Below are positions 1 to 6,877 of a stretch of DNA of 64,000 nt, in pieces. Location of the stretch: contig JACRDT010000007.1 of assembly GCA_016212795.1 (NCBI GenBank), positions 1-64,000 on the forward strand, read 5' to 3'. Source of the DNA: Elusimicrobiota bacterium. GTDB taxonomy: Bacteria > Elusimicrobiota > Elusimicrobia > UBA1565 > UBA9628. The position numbers and the translations under genes are program-made. The number at the start of each line of letters is the position of its first letter. Positions within the stretch are counted from its first letter, which is position 1. The notes beneath the pieces are model-generated. The model was given only the letters and a program-made list of their open reading frames with translations. It was not told where the DNA came from and made no database searches.

Positions 1-222
1 ATTGATAGCGCGGAGGCCCGTCTTCGGCCGGCTGCGGCGTCGCTCCTCGTTCACATGCTCCAGCAAGCTCGCTCGTCGCTCCTTGCATCCGGCTCGAATC
101 CGGGCCTCCCCAGCGGGCGTTATGAGGCGGTCGCAGCACTAGGGAGGGGGGTTGCCCCCCCTCCATTTACTCAACTGAGGGGGCGGGGATTGCGCGCCTT
201 GCGATCTCCGCGGTGGGGGCGG
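1..222. other. Left-edge region without a convincing gene
   Basis: No reading frame here looks like a real protein. An inverted repeat of about nine G/C pairs lies at roughly 144-166, downstream of the barrel gene that ends at 223. It could act as a transcription end for that gene, although no clear T-run follows on the minus strand. Positions 1-120 are GC-rich with short direct repeats and could be the edge of a neighbouring gene or repeat. Confidence 0.4.
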
Positions 223-1614
223 TCAGAACTTCCCGAAGACTTCGAAAGCGTACTTGCGGGCCCGGCCCAGGGCCTGGTGGGAGGCTGTGCCGACCCCGAA
301 GAGGGCGGCGGAGGCCGACATGGAGAAGATGTCCCGGACGTTGTAGCGCAGCTTGAAATCCCACTCGCCGCCCAGGGTGCGCTTGCCCTGCACGATGCGG
401 TCGGCCTGGAAGAGCCAGTAGTCCACGTCCAGGGCGAAGCCTTTGTAGGAAGGGAAGGTGTAGCCCGCCCCCACCGCGACGATGCCGCTGGCCAGGCGGT
501 TGAGCCCGTTGGCCGTGGTGGTTGAGTAGTTCCCTCCGAAGGCGTCGTAGGGGGAGGCGCCGAAGAAGTCCCCGAACCCGCTGCGCTCGAGCCCGTCGAA
601 CCGGTGGCCCATGGAGGGGAAGAAGGCCTCGTCGATGTCCGTGGTGCCCGGGTTGTCCCCGCTGCCCCGGGCGACGGTCATGCGGGCGATGCCCTCCCCG
701 GTGCGGTAGAGGCGCTGCTTCCACTTGGCGCGCATGACCTGGGCGTTGCCGTCGAAGGTGACGCGCTTGGGCGCGCCCGCCGGGTCCGGGACGATGCGGG
801 CCTTGCCCAGTTGGAAGGCCGCCTCGCCGTCGAAGACGATGGGACCGAAGTGGAGCTGGTAGCGCACGCTCGGGAACATCCGGGTGGTGCGGTAGGCCCG
901 GCAGCCCGTGTTGGGCATGCCGGGGAAGGAGCAGGCGTACTGGAGCTGGTTCTGGCGGTCGTCCTCGAAGAGCTGGTTGAACTGCCACGTGCCCTCGCCC
1001 GGGATGGCGATGGACGCTCCGTAGAGGGTCAGGTTGTTGGGGCCGACCTGGGAGTTCCTGGCCGAGAAGAAGAACCCCTCCATGCTCATCCCCCACCAGG
1101 GCAGCCGGCCGCGGGCCGTGACGCCCGTCAGGCCGGCCCCGTCGTCATCGAGGAGCAGGCCGCTGGACAGCCGGTAGTTCTGCCTGCCCATCGTGACGTC
1201 CATGGGCAGGCCGAAGAAGCTGCGGAGCTCGAGCGCGGCCTTCTCCAGGAAGGGCACGAACGTGGTGTTGGGGTAGTGGTCCGCGACGCGGTCGAAGGGC
1301 GCCTGGAAGACGGCCGTGGAGCCCGCCACGCCCAGGGCGCGCAGCCCCACGGCCACGTCCATGGTCATCTCTTCCCCCCTCCAGGTGTCGAGGTAGATCC
1401 TGCGGGCCGCGAGGCCGAGCCTGGCGTCGTTGGAGAGGAAGTTGTGGCTGTTGGGGATGGCGGCGTCGAGGTTGAGGTTGGAGTAGGCGAGCACCCTGGC
1501 CCGGTAGGACCCGGAGATGTCGAGCGACGCGGCGCCCGCCCCCGCCGGCCAAGCGAGCGAGCAGGCCAGGAGGCCGGCGAGGATGGCCGGTCGCAGCACT
1601 GAGGGTCGACTCAT
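223..1614 (-). CDS. Secreted outer-membrane beta-barrel protein (alginate-export-like)
   Basis: A 463-residue protein with a clear signal peptide (hydrophobic stretch to the AGAGAAS region near residue 28). It is followed by alternating aromatic and polar strands and ends in Phe (FGKF), typical of outer-membrane barrels. A sequence near residues 29-45 (SLDISGSYRARVLAYSN) resembles the start of alginate-export or porin-like barrels. Its role could be transport or structural; no substrate can be named. It is preceded by an extended -10 box only 8 nt before the ATG, so the transcript is probably leaderless. The barrel at 6878-8788 is a different protein of the same general architecture. Outer-membrane location is well supported; the family name is tentative. 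Confidence 0.75.
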   Translation of the reverse strand: MSRPSVLRPAILAGLLACSLAWPAGAGAASLDISGSYRARVLAYSNLNLDAAIPNSHNFLSNDARLGLAARRIYLDTWRGEEMTMDVAVGLRALGVAGSTAVFQAPFDRVADHYPNTTFVPFLEKAALELRSFFGLPMDVTMGRQNYRLSSGLLLDDDGAGLTGVTARGRLPWWGMSMEGFFFSARNSQVGPNNLTLYGASIAIPGEGTWQFNQLFEDDRQNQLQYACSFPGMPNTGCRAYRTTRMFPSVRYQLHFGPIVFDGEAAFQLGKARIVPDPAGAPKRVTFDGNAQVMRAKWKQRLYRTGEGIARMTVARGSGDNPGTTDIDEAFFPSMGHRFDGLERSGFGDFFGASPYDAFGGNYSTTTANGLNRLASGIVAVGAGYTFPSYKGFALDVDYWLFQADRIVQGKRTLGGEWDFKLRYNVRDIFSMSASAALFGVGTASHQALGRARKYAFEVFGKF

Positions 1615-1622
1615 CGCGGCTG

Positions 1623-1631
1623 ATTATACCA
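1623..1631 (-). promoter_or_regulatory. Extended -10 promoter of the barrel gene
   Basis: Read on the minus strand this is TGGTATAAT, a perfect extended -10. The ATG at 1614 follows after 8 nt, so initiation would fall almost on the start codon. No good -35 is visible, which extended -10 promoters can tolerate. Confidence 0.6.
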
Positions 1632-1683
1632 ATTCGCCACGCGGCGCATCGTCTTGCAGGTCAGGCCGCTTCCCGTGGTTTGC

Positions 1684-1778
1684 GGAGGCGGCACGCCCGC
1701 GCCAGCCCTTGGGCTTGCGCCCAAGGACGGTTCGGGAAGGATGGGACTATACGAACCAGAAACGCCGGGCGCGGTCAG
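1684..1778. repeat. Dispersed repeat, family 2, copy interrupted by a hairpin segment
   Basis: The two ends match the uninterrupted 41-bp copy at 21361-21401 inside miaB: GGAGGCGGCACG at 1684 and GAAACGCCGGGCGCGGTCAG ending at 1778. Between them lie about 55 extra bases containing a hairpin built on CTTGGGC/GCCCAAG. The minus-strand end of the repeat coincides with the stop codon of the AbiEii-like gene. Read in one minus frame both copies encode LTAPGVSG. Confidence 0.6.
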
Positions 1779-2422
1779 AGGCGCAGTCCTCGGAACACGG
1801 CCGGGACCTCGGCCTCGAAGAAACGGCGCACCGAGCGCCAGGGCTCGGGCCTCAGCAGCACGGGTTCCGGCTCGCGTTGGGCGTCCTCGAAGAAGACCAA
1901 CGCCTTGGACGCCTGGAACAGGAAATCCTCGGCGTCGGGGAATTTCTCGCCAGCCAGGGAGAGGAGGTCTCTGAGGCGCGCGCTCCGGCAGATCTCCCTG
2001 AGGTCCCTGAAATCCTTGCGCGATCCCCGGCCGATGACGGCTCCGATCTTCATGAGCCCGATGTCCTCGGGCTGGGCGACGGCCAGCCCCTCCCAGCGCG
2101 ATGCCGGCCTGAGCAGCGGGTATCGGTATCGCAGGAGGCTGGTCTCGACGCCCCTGATGACAGCGTGCAGGGTGCCGTCTCTTTCTTCCCTGACGCGGAA
2201 GCCCTCGAGATGGGAGAGGGCGTCCTTGAGGGGGCGGGTGCCGTCCTCTCCGGGCGGGAAATCCGCGGAGAAAAGGTCGAGATCGAGCGAGATCCTGTGG
2301 CCGCATCGGAGCGCCAAGCCCGTCCCGCCCGCCAGGTAGAACTTCGCCAGAGCCTCGATGCGGCCGAGGCTCCGCGCCACCTTCTCCGCCTCGGGGGACA
2401 GCGCTTCAGGATGCCAGTCCAC
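1775..2422 (-). CDS. AbiEii/AbiGii-toxin-like nucleotidyltransferase
   Basis: A 215-residue protein of the nucleotidyltransferase family that includes the AbiEii toxin of AbiE systems. The fold signature is visible: AGGTGLAL at residues 31-38 and the paired acidic LDLDLFS at 46-52, then a K/D motif (MKIGAVIGRGSRKDFRDL) typical of AbiEii. The GTG start at 2422 was chosen because it lies just past the stop of the upstream HTH gene (2425), giving a coupled pair. Family members transfer nucleotides, for some to tRNA 3' ends, and act as toxins or abortive-infection proteins. The HTH partner is the likely antitoxin or repressor. The gene ends exactly at a dispersed repeat. Family confident; toxicity is inferred. 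Confidence 0.75.
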   Translation of the reverse strand: MDWHPEALSPEAEKVARSLGRIEALAKFYLAGGTGLALRCGHRISLDLDLFSADFPPGEDGTRPLKDALSHLEGFRVREERDGTLHAVIRGVETSLLRYRYPLLRPASRWEGLAVAQPEDIGLMKIGAVIGRGSRKDFRDLREICRSARLRDLLSLAGEKFPDAEDFLFQASKALVFFEDAQREPEPVLLRPEPWRSVRRFFEAEVPAVFRGLRL

Positions 2423-2424
2423 GC

Positions 2425-2949
2425 TCAGGCCCCTCCCCAGTCCCTGCCCTTGGCCCTCGCGGCGCTCACAAGGCGGACCGGCAGGTTGAAGTACAGGCTC
2501 CAGAAGCGAAGCGACCTGGGGTCCAGGTCCCGAGGGCCGCGTTCGGCTACGAAGCGTTTGATCGTCCGATCGCCGTAGGTGGAGAACGCCCATCTGATCC
2601 GTTCCTTGCCCCCGATCGACAGCACTCGTCCTAGGATCAGGTCCCGGTGCGCCCTGACCTTGAGGCTTTTGGCATCGTGGCCGGGCAGGAGTTCGCAGAC
2701 GCCCGGCAAGACCGCGTCCGAAGGGGGTTCGGCGGCCTCCACGAGCCATTCGCCGAGGAACTTCCCCACGGCGCGGACCCGGCCTTCGCGGATGTAGCGG
2801 TAGACTTGGCGGCGGGACTTGCGCCAGCGCCGGCAGAGCTCCTGGACGGTCCAAACGGGCTCGAACCTCCGCGAAATCTTGCCGTCGACGATCTCTTCGG
2901 CGGCGGCGGGCAGGCCCGCCTTGAAGCGCAGAGTCCATGTCGAATCCAT
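2425..2949 (-). CDS. HTH DNA-binding protein, probable partner of the nucleotidyltransferase
   Basis: A 174-residue protein with an excisionase/MerR-like helix-turn-helix at about residues 33-71 (WTVQELCRRWRKSRRQVYRY then a wing GKFLGEWLVE). The C-terminal half (GPRDLDPRSLRFWSLYF near the end) resembles uncharacterised proteins that accompany AbiEii-type genes. ATG 2949 was chosen over a longer reading frame because a good sigma-70 promoter (TTGACA, 17 nt, CATACT) ends 7 nt before it. The stop is followed within 2 nt by the GTG of the nucleotidyltransferase, so the two are co-transcribed. Likely role: antitoxin or autorepressor of a type IV-like toxin-antitoxin pair (inference). Confidence 0.7.
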   Translation of the reverse strand: MDSTWTLRFKAGLPAAAEEIVDGKISRRFEPVWTVQELCRRWRKSRRQVYRYIREGRVRAVGKFLGEWLVEAAEPPSDAVLPGVCELLPGHDAKSLKVRAHRDLILGRVLSIGGKERIRWAFSTYGDRTIKRFVAERGPRDLDPRSLRFWSLYFNLPVRLVSAARAKGRDWGGA

Positions 2950-2956
2950 GTCATAT

Positions 2957-2985
2957 AGTATGACACTGATGTGCGTGAATGTCAA
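2957..2985 (-). promoter_or_regulatory. Sigma-70 promoter of the HTH/nucleotidyltransferase pair
   Basis: On the minus strand, -35 TTGACA at 2980-2985, a 17-nt spacer and -10 CATACT at 2957-2962. The expected start point coincides with the ATG at 2949, giving a leaderless message. A short inverted repeat, TGTCATAcTATATGACA, spans the -10 and could be an operator for the HTH protein. Confidence 0.7.
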
Positions 2986-3002
2986 GGGCTCGCGGCCGAA
3001 GG

Positions 3003-3275
3003 CTACAGGCTCTCCCGAAGCTTCTTGAGGGCAGAGAGCGCTTTGCGGGCTCGGCACGCCTCGTCTAGGACCGTGAGGTCGAGTTTGTCTCCCTGGACCC
3101 TGATAATACCAGCCGCATCCTGCCAGTCTTGGCCGCCCCCGGCGGCCAACTTCATGGCGACGACGTCTTCGGGCCGCAAGACTGGGATATCACGGCCCAG
3201 CCGCCGATCAGGGCGTGCGAAGCTCCCAACGAGGCGAGGCACGAATGGCCTGCGGCGATGGCCTCGAGGGGATCG
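3003..3275 (-). pseudogene. Nucleotidyltransferase remnant with internal deletion
   Basis: Two pieces of one nucleotidyltransferase-family gene lie in different frames. The N-terminal piece (about 3200-3275) reads ASLGASHALIGGWAV, the classic start of these proteins. The C-terminal piece (3003-3195) reads IPVLRPEDVVAMKLAAGGG and ends ALKKLRESL. The catalytic D-x-D segment and roughly 80-100 residues that should lie between them are missing, and the join is out of frame. The intact relative at 9978-10523 has the same RVLRPEDV motif, which supports this reading. A deletion pseudogene is the simplest explanation. Confidence 0.65.
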
Positions 3276-3387
3276 GGGCCTGCTGGCTTCACGATGGCCG
3301 GGTCCGCCAGAGGGAAAGCGCGCGTCTGCGCGAGAACCCCTGCGCCTTGAGGCCGGCGAGCAGCATCTCCCGGCCCGCCAGGAAGTA

Positions 3388-4233
3388 TTATTTCCTGAGC
3401 GCCACGGCCAGCCAGGGGCCCAGGGACAGCCGCGCCATGCCCCGGAGGAGCCAGCCAGGCCAGGCCTTGCGGCTGGGGTGCGTGGTGGCCAGGGCCAGGA
3501 CCTCGAAGCCGGCCTGGCGGCAGAGCCGGCGCATGGTCGCCGGGGTGAAGAACCAGAGGTGGTGGTCCGCGGCCAGGTGCTTCCAGCGGCTGCGCTTGAG
3601 CGCCCCTCTGCTCAGCCCAGTCTTGATGCGGTCGTTGAGGCTGGCCGTGTTGGGCGCGGCCAGGTAGGCCACCCCCCCCTCCTTGAGCGCGGCCCGGCAC
3701 TTGCGCAGGAAGGCCATGGGGTCGGGGACGTGCTCGAGGACATGGATGAGGGTGACGGCGTCGAACTGATGGGAGGGCTTGAACTCCTCGAAGCCGCCCA
3801 CGTGGATGGGGCAGCCGATGTCCGCCAGGAAACGGTCCGCCAGTTGCTGGCGCATCTCGACGCCCTCGACCAGCCAGCCGGCCGCCTTGGCCGCCCTGAG
3901 CAGGGTCCCGTCGCCTGACCCGATGTCGAGCAGGCGCCCCGGGGGCCGGGCCCAGTGCTGCAGGCGTGCGAGGTGGCCGCCGCAGTCCTGGGGCTGGCTT
4001 CTCCGGGAGCCGTTGCCCAGCCCGTAGTAGTCCTCGTCGTAGGTGTGCCGGAGGAAGGCCTCCATGGGCGGCCGGGGGCTCACGAAGCGCAGGCCGCACT
4101 CGGGGCAGCGGCCGATGGCGTTGCCGCGGAAATCCCTCGCGTAGGGCCGCGGCGCCGCATGGCAGATGCAGCAAAGGACCGCGGCGGACTTGCCGCCGCC
4201 GGCGGTCCTGTTATAGACGCTCAGGTTGCCCAT
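3388..4233 (-). CDS. Class I SAM-dependent methyltransferase with N-terminal zinc ribbon
   Basis: A 281-residue protein. Residues about 21-50 hold two CxxC pairs (CCICHAAP, CPECGLRF), a rubredoxin-like zinc ribbon common in sugar or small-molecule C-methyltransferases of the Methyltransf_23 type. A Rossmann methyltransferase domain follows, with the SAM-binding motif LLDIGSGDGTLL and an acidic strand end (VEGVEM). Later come DAVTLIHVLEHVPDP, characteristic of Methyltransf_23, and AYLAAPNTAS. The substrate is unknown. It is a lone gene between two decayed nucleotidyltransferase loci. The fold assignment is secure. Confidence 0.85.
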   Translation of the reverse strand: MGNLSVYNRTAGGGKSAAVLCCICHAAPRPYARDFRGNAIGRCPECGLRFVSPRPPMEAFLRHTYDEDYYGLGNGSRRSQPQDCGGHLARLQHWARPPGRLLDIGSGDGTLLRAAKAAGWLVEGVEMRQQLADRFLADIGCPIHVGGFEEFKPSHQFDAVTLIHVLEHVPDPMAFLRKCRAALKEGGVAYLAAPNTASLNDRIKTGLSRGALKRSRWKHLAADHHLWFFTPATMRRLCRQAGFEVLALATTHPSRKAWPGWLLRGMARLSLGPWLAVALRK

Positions 4234-4242
4234 GGATCGGGG

Positions 4243-4380
4243 TTACTGACATGCCGGGCTCTCGATGGTTGTCTTGCGATCCCTTGAAAATCGTTCGAGA
4301 GAGTATCCTTTGGTGTAGCGCCGGATGTTCCGGGCGGCTGCCAGGATGTCGTCTAGGTAGAGCCTATAGTCCCTGGGCAT
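4243..4380 (-). pseudogene. Truncated HEPN (DUF86) toxin remnant
   Basis: A 45-codon frame starting ATG at 4380: MPRDYRLYLDDILAAARNI then RRYTKGYSLERF and SRDRKTTIES. This is the N-terminus of DUF86/HEPN proteins, which normally run about 110-115 residues. The catalytic RxxxxH region is absent because the frame ends soon after. It overlaps the end of the MNT remnant by 17 nt, the usual arrangement of HEPN/MNT toxin-antitoxin pairs. The 3' part has been lost next to the methyltransferase start. Confidence 0.7.
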
Positions 4381-4540
4381 AGACGGCCTGGCTGAGGATG
4401 GCCAGGCGCAGCCTCGGCTTGAGGGCCCTCCCGCTCGCGCGCGACCCGAACAATCCGAGCCTTCGAACCCCGAGTTGGCGCAGCTCTACGCGGTTCTTTT
4501 GGAGCGTTTCCAGGATCTCCCGCTGCCGTCTGGGGACCAT
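4364..4540 (-). pseudogene. MNT-type nucleotidyltransferase antitoxin with in-frame core deletion
   Basis: A 58-codon frame from ATG 4540. The N-terminal part, with LGVRRLGLFGSRASG, is the MntA nucleotide-binding strand and GSxxxG loop. The C-terminal part, RALKPRLRLAILSQAVY, resembles the normal C-terminus of the family. The middle, including the catalytic D-x-D, is missing, yet the frame is kept. A full MNT protein is about 95-100 residues. It still has a near-consensus promoter at 4547-4555. The pair with the HEPN remnant is therefore a dead toxin-antitoxin system, or less likely a minimised peptide. Confidence 0.65.
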
Positions 4541-4546
4541 AAACCC

Positions 4547-4555
4547 ATTATAGCA
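4547..4555 (-). promoter_or_regulatory. Extended -10 promoter of the MNT/HEPN remnant
   Basis: Minus-strand TGCTATAAT lies 6 nt before the ATG at 4540, the same leaderless layout seen at several intact genes in the window. Confidence 0.5.
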
Positions 4556-4589
4556 AAACAGCAATAGGAACCGGGGCAGCCGGTGATGG

Positions 4590-4946
4590 CTATGGCTTGG
4601 CTTCGAGGGTGGTCAGGCGCTTCTCGTGGCCTTGCAGCGCGGCCGAGTGCTCGGTCAAAACGTGGCCGTGGAGAACGATGTCCCGGTTGTTGATCTCGGC
4701 TGTCTTCGTGTAGTTCTCCATCGCCGCCAGTATCGTCGAAGTGTGGGTCGAGATCGCGGCTTCGAGCCCATCGATACGGTCGTTGGTCTTGATGACCTCG
4801 ATGGCGACGCGCTTGAGCCCCTCGTCGATCTTGTCGTCGAGCCGTTGGGCGACCGCGTCGAGCTTCTTGTCGAGCCCGTCCACGCGGGAGTCGAGTTTGT
4901 GGATGTCGGCGCGGGTGGCTGGCTGGCCTGCGTCGTCGGAAAGCAT
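4590..4946 (-). CDS. Small coiled-coil protein, copy A
   Basis: A 118-residue, charged, heptad-rich protein (ADIHKLDSRVDGLDKKLDAV, then a second helix with KRVAIEVIKTNDRIDGLEA). It has no signal peptide or enzymatic motif. It is paralogous to the coiled-coil gene at 6222-6653: the C-terminal half is nearly the same, including LTEHSAALQGHEKRL. The two copies flank the AAA ATPase gene, and their upstream sequences are also alike. ATG 4946 was preferred over the TTG at 4952 because TATAAT occupies 4952-4957. Function unknown; possibly a partner or scaffold of the ATPase. Confidence 0.65.
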   Translation of the reverse strand: MLSDDAGQPATRADIHKLDSRVDGLDKKLDAVAQRLDDKIDEGLKRVAIEVIKTNDRIDGLEAAISTHTSTILAAMENYTKTAEINNRDIVLHGHVLTEHSAALQGHEKRLTTLEAKP

Positions 4947-4951
4947 GGTCA

Positions 4952-4960
4952 ATTATACCA
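4952..4960 (-). promoter_or_regulatory. Extended -10 promoter of coiled-coil copy A
   Basis: Minus-strand TGGTATAAT, 5 nt before the ATG at 4946. The corresponding site of copy B (6660-6668) is TGGTATCAT, so the promoter was duplicated with the gene. Confidence 0.6.
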
Positions 4961-4981
4961 ACCGGAAGGGTCGAAAGGCCG

Positions 4982-6160
4982 TCAGAACAGCTCTCCAGCC
5001 CAGAGACTCTCGAGAAATCCTTCCAGGGGCATGATGTCGATTCCCTCCAGTCTTCTTCTGCGCTGGTCCATGGAGACCACCACCTTCTTCTTGAGGGCGT
5101 GCTGTTTGGACAGGCTCTTGATCCCCTTGAGGTGGCCGCCGTGAGCCATGTCCGACGCCTTCACCTCGACCGCGATGCCGTCGCCGATCACGAAATCCAC
5201 TTCGCTGCCGTCGTAGGTGCGCCAGAATTGGATCGGCTCGGCCTTGTTCCTGTAGCTCTTGTAGGCCCAAAGCTCCAGGAACACGAGGTGCTCGAGCGCC
5301 TTGCCGAAGACCGGGGTCCCCCTCGGGACCTGGGATATTCCCGCGAGGCTATGGGCTACTCCGACGTCGAAGAAGTAGAACTTGCTCATCGAGTAGGCCT
5401 TCCTGCTCGGGGCCTGCCTGAAGGGCGGCAGCATGACGCCGAGCAGCGTGTCTTCCAGGATGTGGAAGTGCTCGATGATGGTGCGCGGCGGGACTTGGGC
5501 GTCCCTGGCGACCTTGTTGAAGTTGACGAGCTCCGCGTTCGAGAGGGCTGCGATCCGGAGGAACCGGGAGAAGTTCTCGATCTTGCGCACGATGGCTTCG
5601 GCCTGGATTTCCTCCTTGAGGTAGGTGCCGGTGTAGTCCTCGAGCTCCCGGGCCGGGGAATCGCTGAGATAGACGGGTGGAAGGCTCCCGAAAGTCAGGA
5701 GTTTGTCGATGTCGAAGAGCTTCTTGTCGAAGGTGTTGAGCTCCGAGGAAGTGAAGGGCAGGAGATGCTGGACCCTGGCCCGGCCCGCCATGAGTGATGT
5801 GTGGGTCCTGCGGAGCTTCCTGGCGCTGCTCCCCGTGAGCAGGAAGCGGATACCGCTTGTCTCGATGAGGTCATGGATCTCGTCCATGAGCGAGGGCAGC
5901 TTCTGGATCTCGTCGACCACGACAAGCCGGTCGTTGTCGCGGAGCTCCTCCCTGATCAGTCCGGGATTCGCGGAGAGTCGGGCGAACTCGCGGTTGACCA
6001 GCAGGTTGTAGACGCGGTCGGGCGTGAGCTCGTTCCTGATGTACCGGGTCTTCCCGGTCCTCCTCGGACCGAGCAGCAGGACGCTCTTGCTCTTGAGCGT
6101 TTCTCCGACCTGGCAGGATATCCTGGGGATGTGCAAGAGGCGCCCGCTCCTTTCCGGCAA
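4982..6160 (-). CDS. AAA ATPase with DUF4143 C-terminal domain
   Basis: A 392-residue member of the AAA_14/DUF4143 family. The Walker A motif GPRRTGKT is at residues 31-38, Walker B VVVDEIQ at about 81-87, and the sensor-like LLTGSSARKL near 108-116. The C-terminal part holds the DUF4143 signature: GKALEHLVFLEL, then EVDFVIGDG and IAVEVKAS, a nuclease-like D...ExK arrangement. Proteins of this family are widespread, usually solitary and of unknown function, often in accessory regions. The probable start is TTG at 6160, since no in-frame ATG is nearby. The gene sits between two copies of a coiled-coil gene, suggesting it arrived within, or prompted, a local duplication. Confidence 0.8.
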   Translation of the reverse strand: MPERSGRLLHIPRISCQVGETLKSKSVLLLGPRRTGKTRYIRNELTPDRVYNLLVNREFARLSANPGLIREELRDNDRLVVVDEIQKLPSLMDEIHDLIETSGIRFLLTGSSARKLRRTHTSLMAGRARVQHLLPFTSSELNTFDKKLFDIDKLLTFGSLPPVYLSDSPARELEDYTGTYLKEEIQAEAIVRKIENFSRFLRIAALSNAELVNFNKVARDAQVPPRTIIEHFHILEDTLLGVMLPPFRQAPSRKAYSMSKFYFFDVGVAHSLAGISQVPRGTPVFGKALEHLVFLELWAYKSYRNKAEPIQFWRTYDGSEVDFVIGDGIAVEVKASDMAHGGHLKGIKSLSKQHALKKKVVVSMDQRRRRLEGIDIMPLEGFLESLWAGELF

Positions 6161-6653
6161 TAATCATGCCATATTTACGGTAATTCGCGCAATAGCTATT
6201 CAAGCGGAATTGTCTTGGCGATGGCTTGGTTTCGATGGCGGCCAGGCGCTTCTCGTGGCCTTGCAGCGCGGCTGAGTGTTCGGTCAATGCGTGGCCGTGG
6301 AGGACATTGTCCCGGTTGTTGGTCTCGACCGTCTTCGCCTGCTGTTCAAGCGCCGTGAGGATATCGGAAGCGCGGGCCGATATCGCGGCTTCGAGCCTGT
6401 CGATGTGATCGTTGGTCTTGATGGCCTCGATGGCGACGCGTTTTATCCCCGCGTCGATCTTGCTGTCGAGCCGCTGTGTGACCGCGTCGATCTTGCTGTC
6501 GAGCCGCTGTGTGACCGTGTCGATCTTGCTGTCGAGCCGCTGCGCGACCGCGTCGATCTTGCTGTCGAGTCGCTGCGCGACCGCGTCGAGTTTGCTGCCG
6601 ATTTCGCGGATGTCGGCCCGGGTGGCCGGCTGGGCGCCTTCGTCGGCGGGCAT
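5871..6653 (-). CDS. Coiled-coil protein, copy B, with four 11-residue repeats
   Basis: The frame runs 260 codons from ATG 6653, but only the first 144 residues (6222-6653) match copy A. Copy A stops at the equivalent point (...EAKP), whereas here the frame reads on (...ETKPSPRQF) into the start of the ATPase gene in another frame. The real product may therefore be a short protein with a junk extension. Residues 23-66 are four tandem copies of DAVAQRLDSKI, a right-handed or trimeric coiled-coil pattern. Copy A has about one and a half. The extended -10 at 6660 lies 6 nt before the ATG. Confidence 0.55.
   Translation of the reverse strand: MPADEGAQPATRADIREIGSKLDAVAQRLDSKIDAVAQRLDSKIDTVTQRLDSKIDAVTQRLDSKIDAGIKRVAIEAIKTNDHIDRLEAAISARASDILTALEQQAKTVETNNRDNVLHGHALTEHSAALQGHEKRLAAIETKPSPRQFRLNSYCANYRKYGMIIAGKERAPLAHPQDILPGRRNAQEQERPAARSEEDREDPVHQERAHARPRLQPAGQPRVRPTLRESRTDQGGAPRQRPACRGRRDPEAALAHGRDP
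6456..6587. repeat. Tandem 33-bp coding repeat, four units
   Basis: Four near-identical 33-bp units encode DAVAQRLDSKI and its variants (AVTQ, TVTQ). Units differ by only a few bases, so the expansion is recent and its length could vary between strains. Confidence 0.85.
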
Positions 6654-6659
6654 GATTCA

Positions 6660-6668
6660 ATGATACCA
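6660..6668 (-). promoter_or_regulatory. Extended -10-like promoter of coiled-coil copy B
   Basis: Minus-strand TGGTATCAT, 6 nt before the ATG. It is the mutated twin of the site at 4952-4960. Confidence 0.45.
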
Positions 6669-6818
6669 AGCGCCGTTCGGCCTGGGAAGGGTCAAAGGGC
6701 CTATCGGTGCTCGGCTGTTCGGGACGGGGATTCTCATGGCGCCTCAGGATGCTCTTGTGGTTGGCCAACCCTGATATTGATACGAACGAGGCCCGTAGAA
6801 AGTTCCCTGGAAAAGAAA

Positions 6819-6845
6819 CCCCCCCGGCTTGCGGCCGGGGGGGGC
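6819..6845 (-). terminator. Rho-independent terminator after the barrel gene
   Basis: On the minus strand, AGCCCCCCCCGGCC, a short GCAA loop, GGCCGGGGGGG, then TTTCTTTT. It lies 33 bp past the stop codon of the gene at 6878-8788. Confidence 0.85.
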
Positions 6846-6877
6846 TCTTAAAGTTCTAGGTCTAGCGCGAGGCTATA

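Noticed and set aside
1..130. A tRNA or small RNA at the left edge
   Set aside because: A TTCGAGCC-like T-loop match on the minus strand is not followed by a foldable cloverleaf.
6456..6587. A CRISPR array
   Set aside because: The 33-bp repeats are head-to-tail without spacers and encode a coiled coil.
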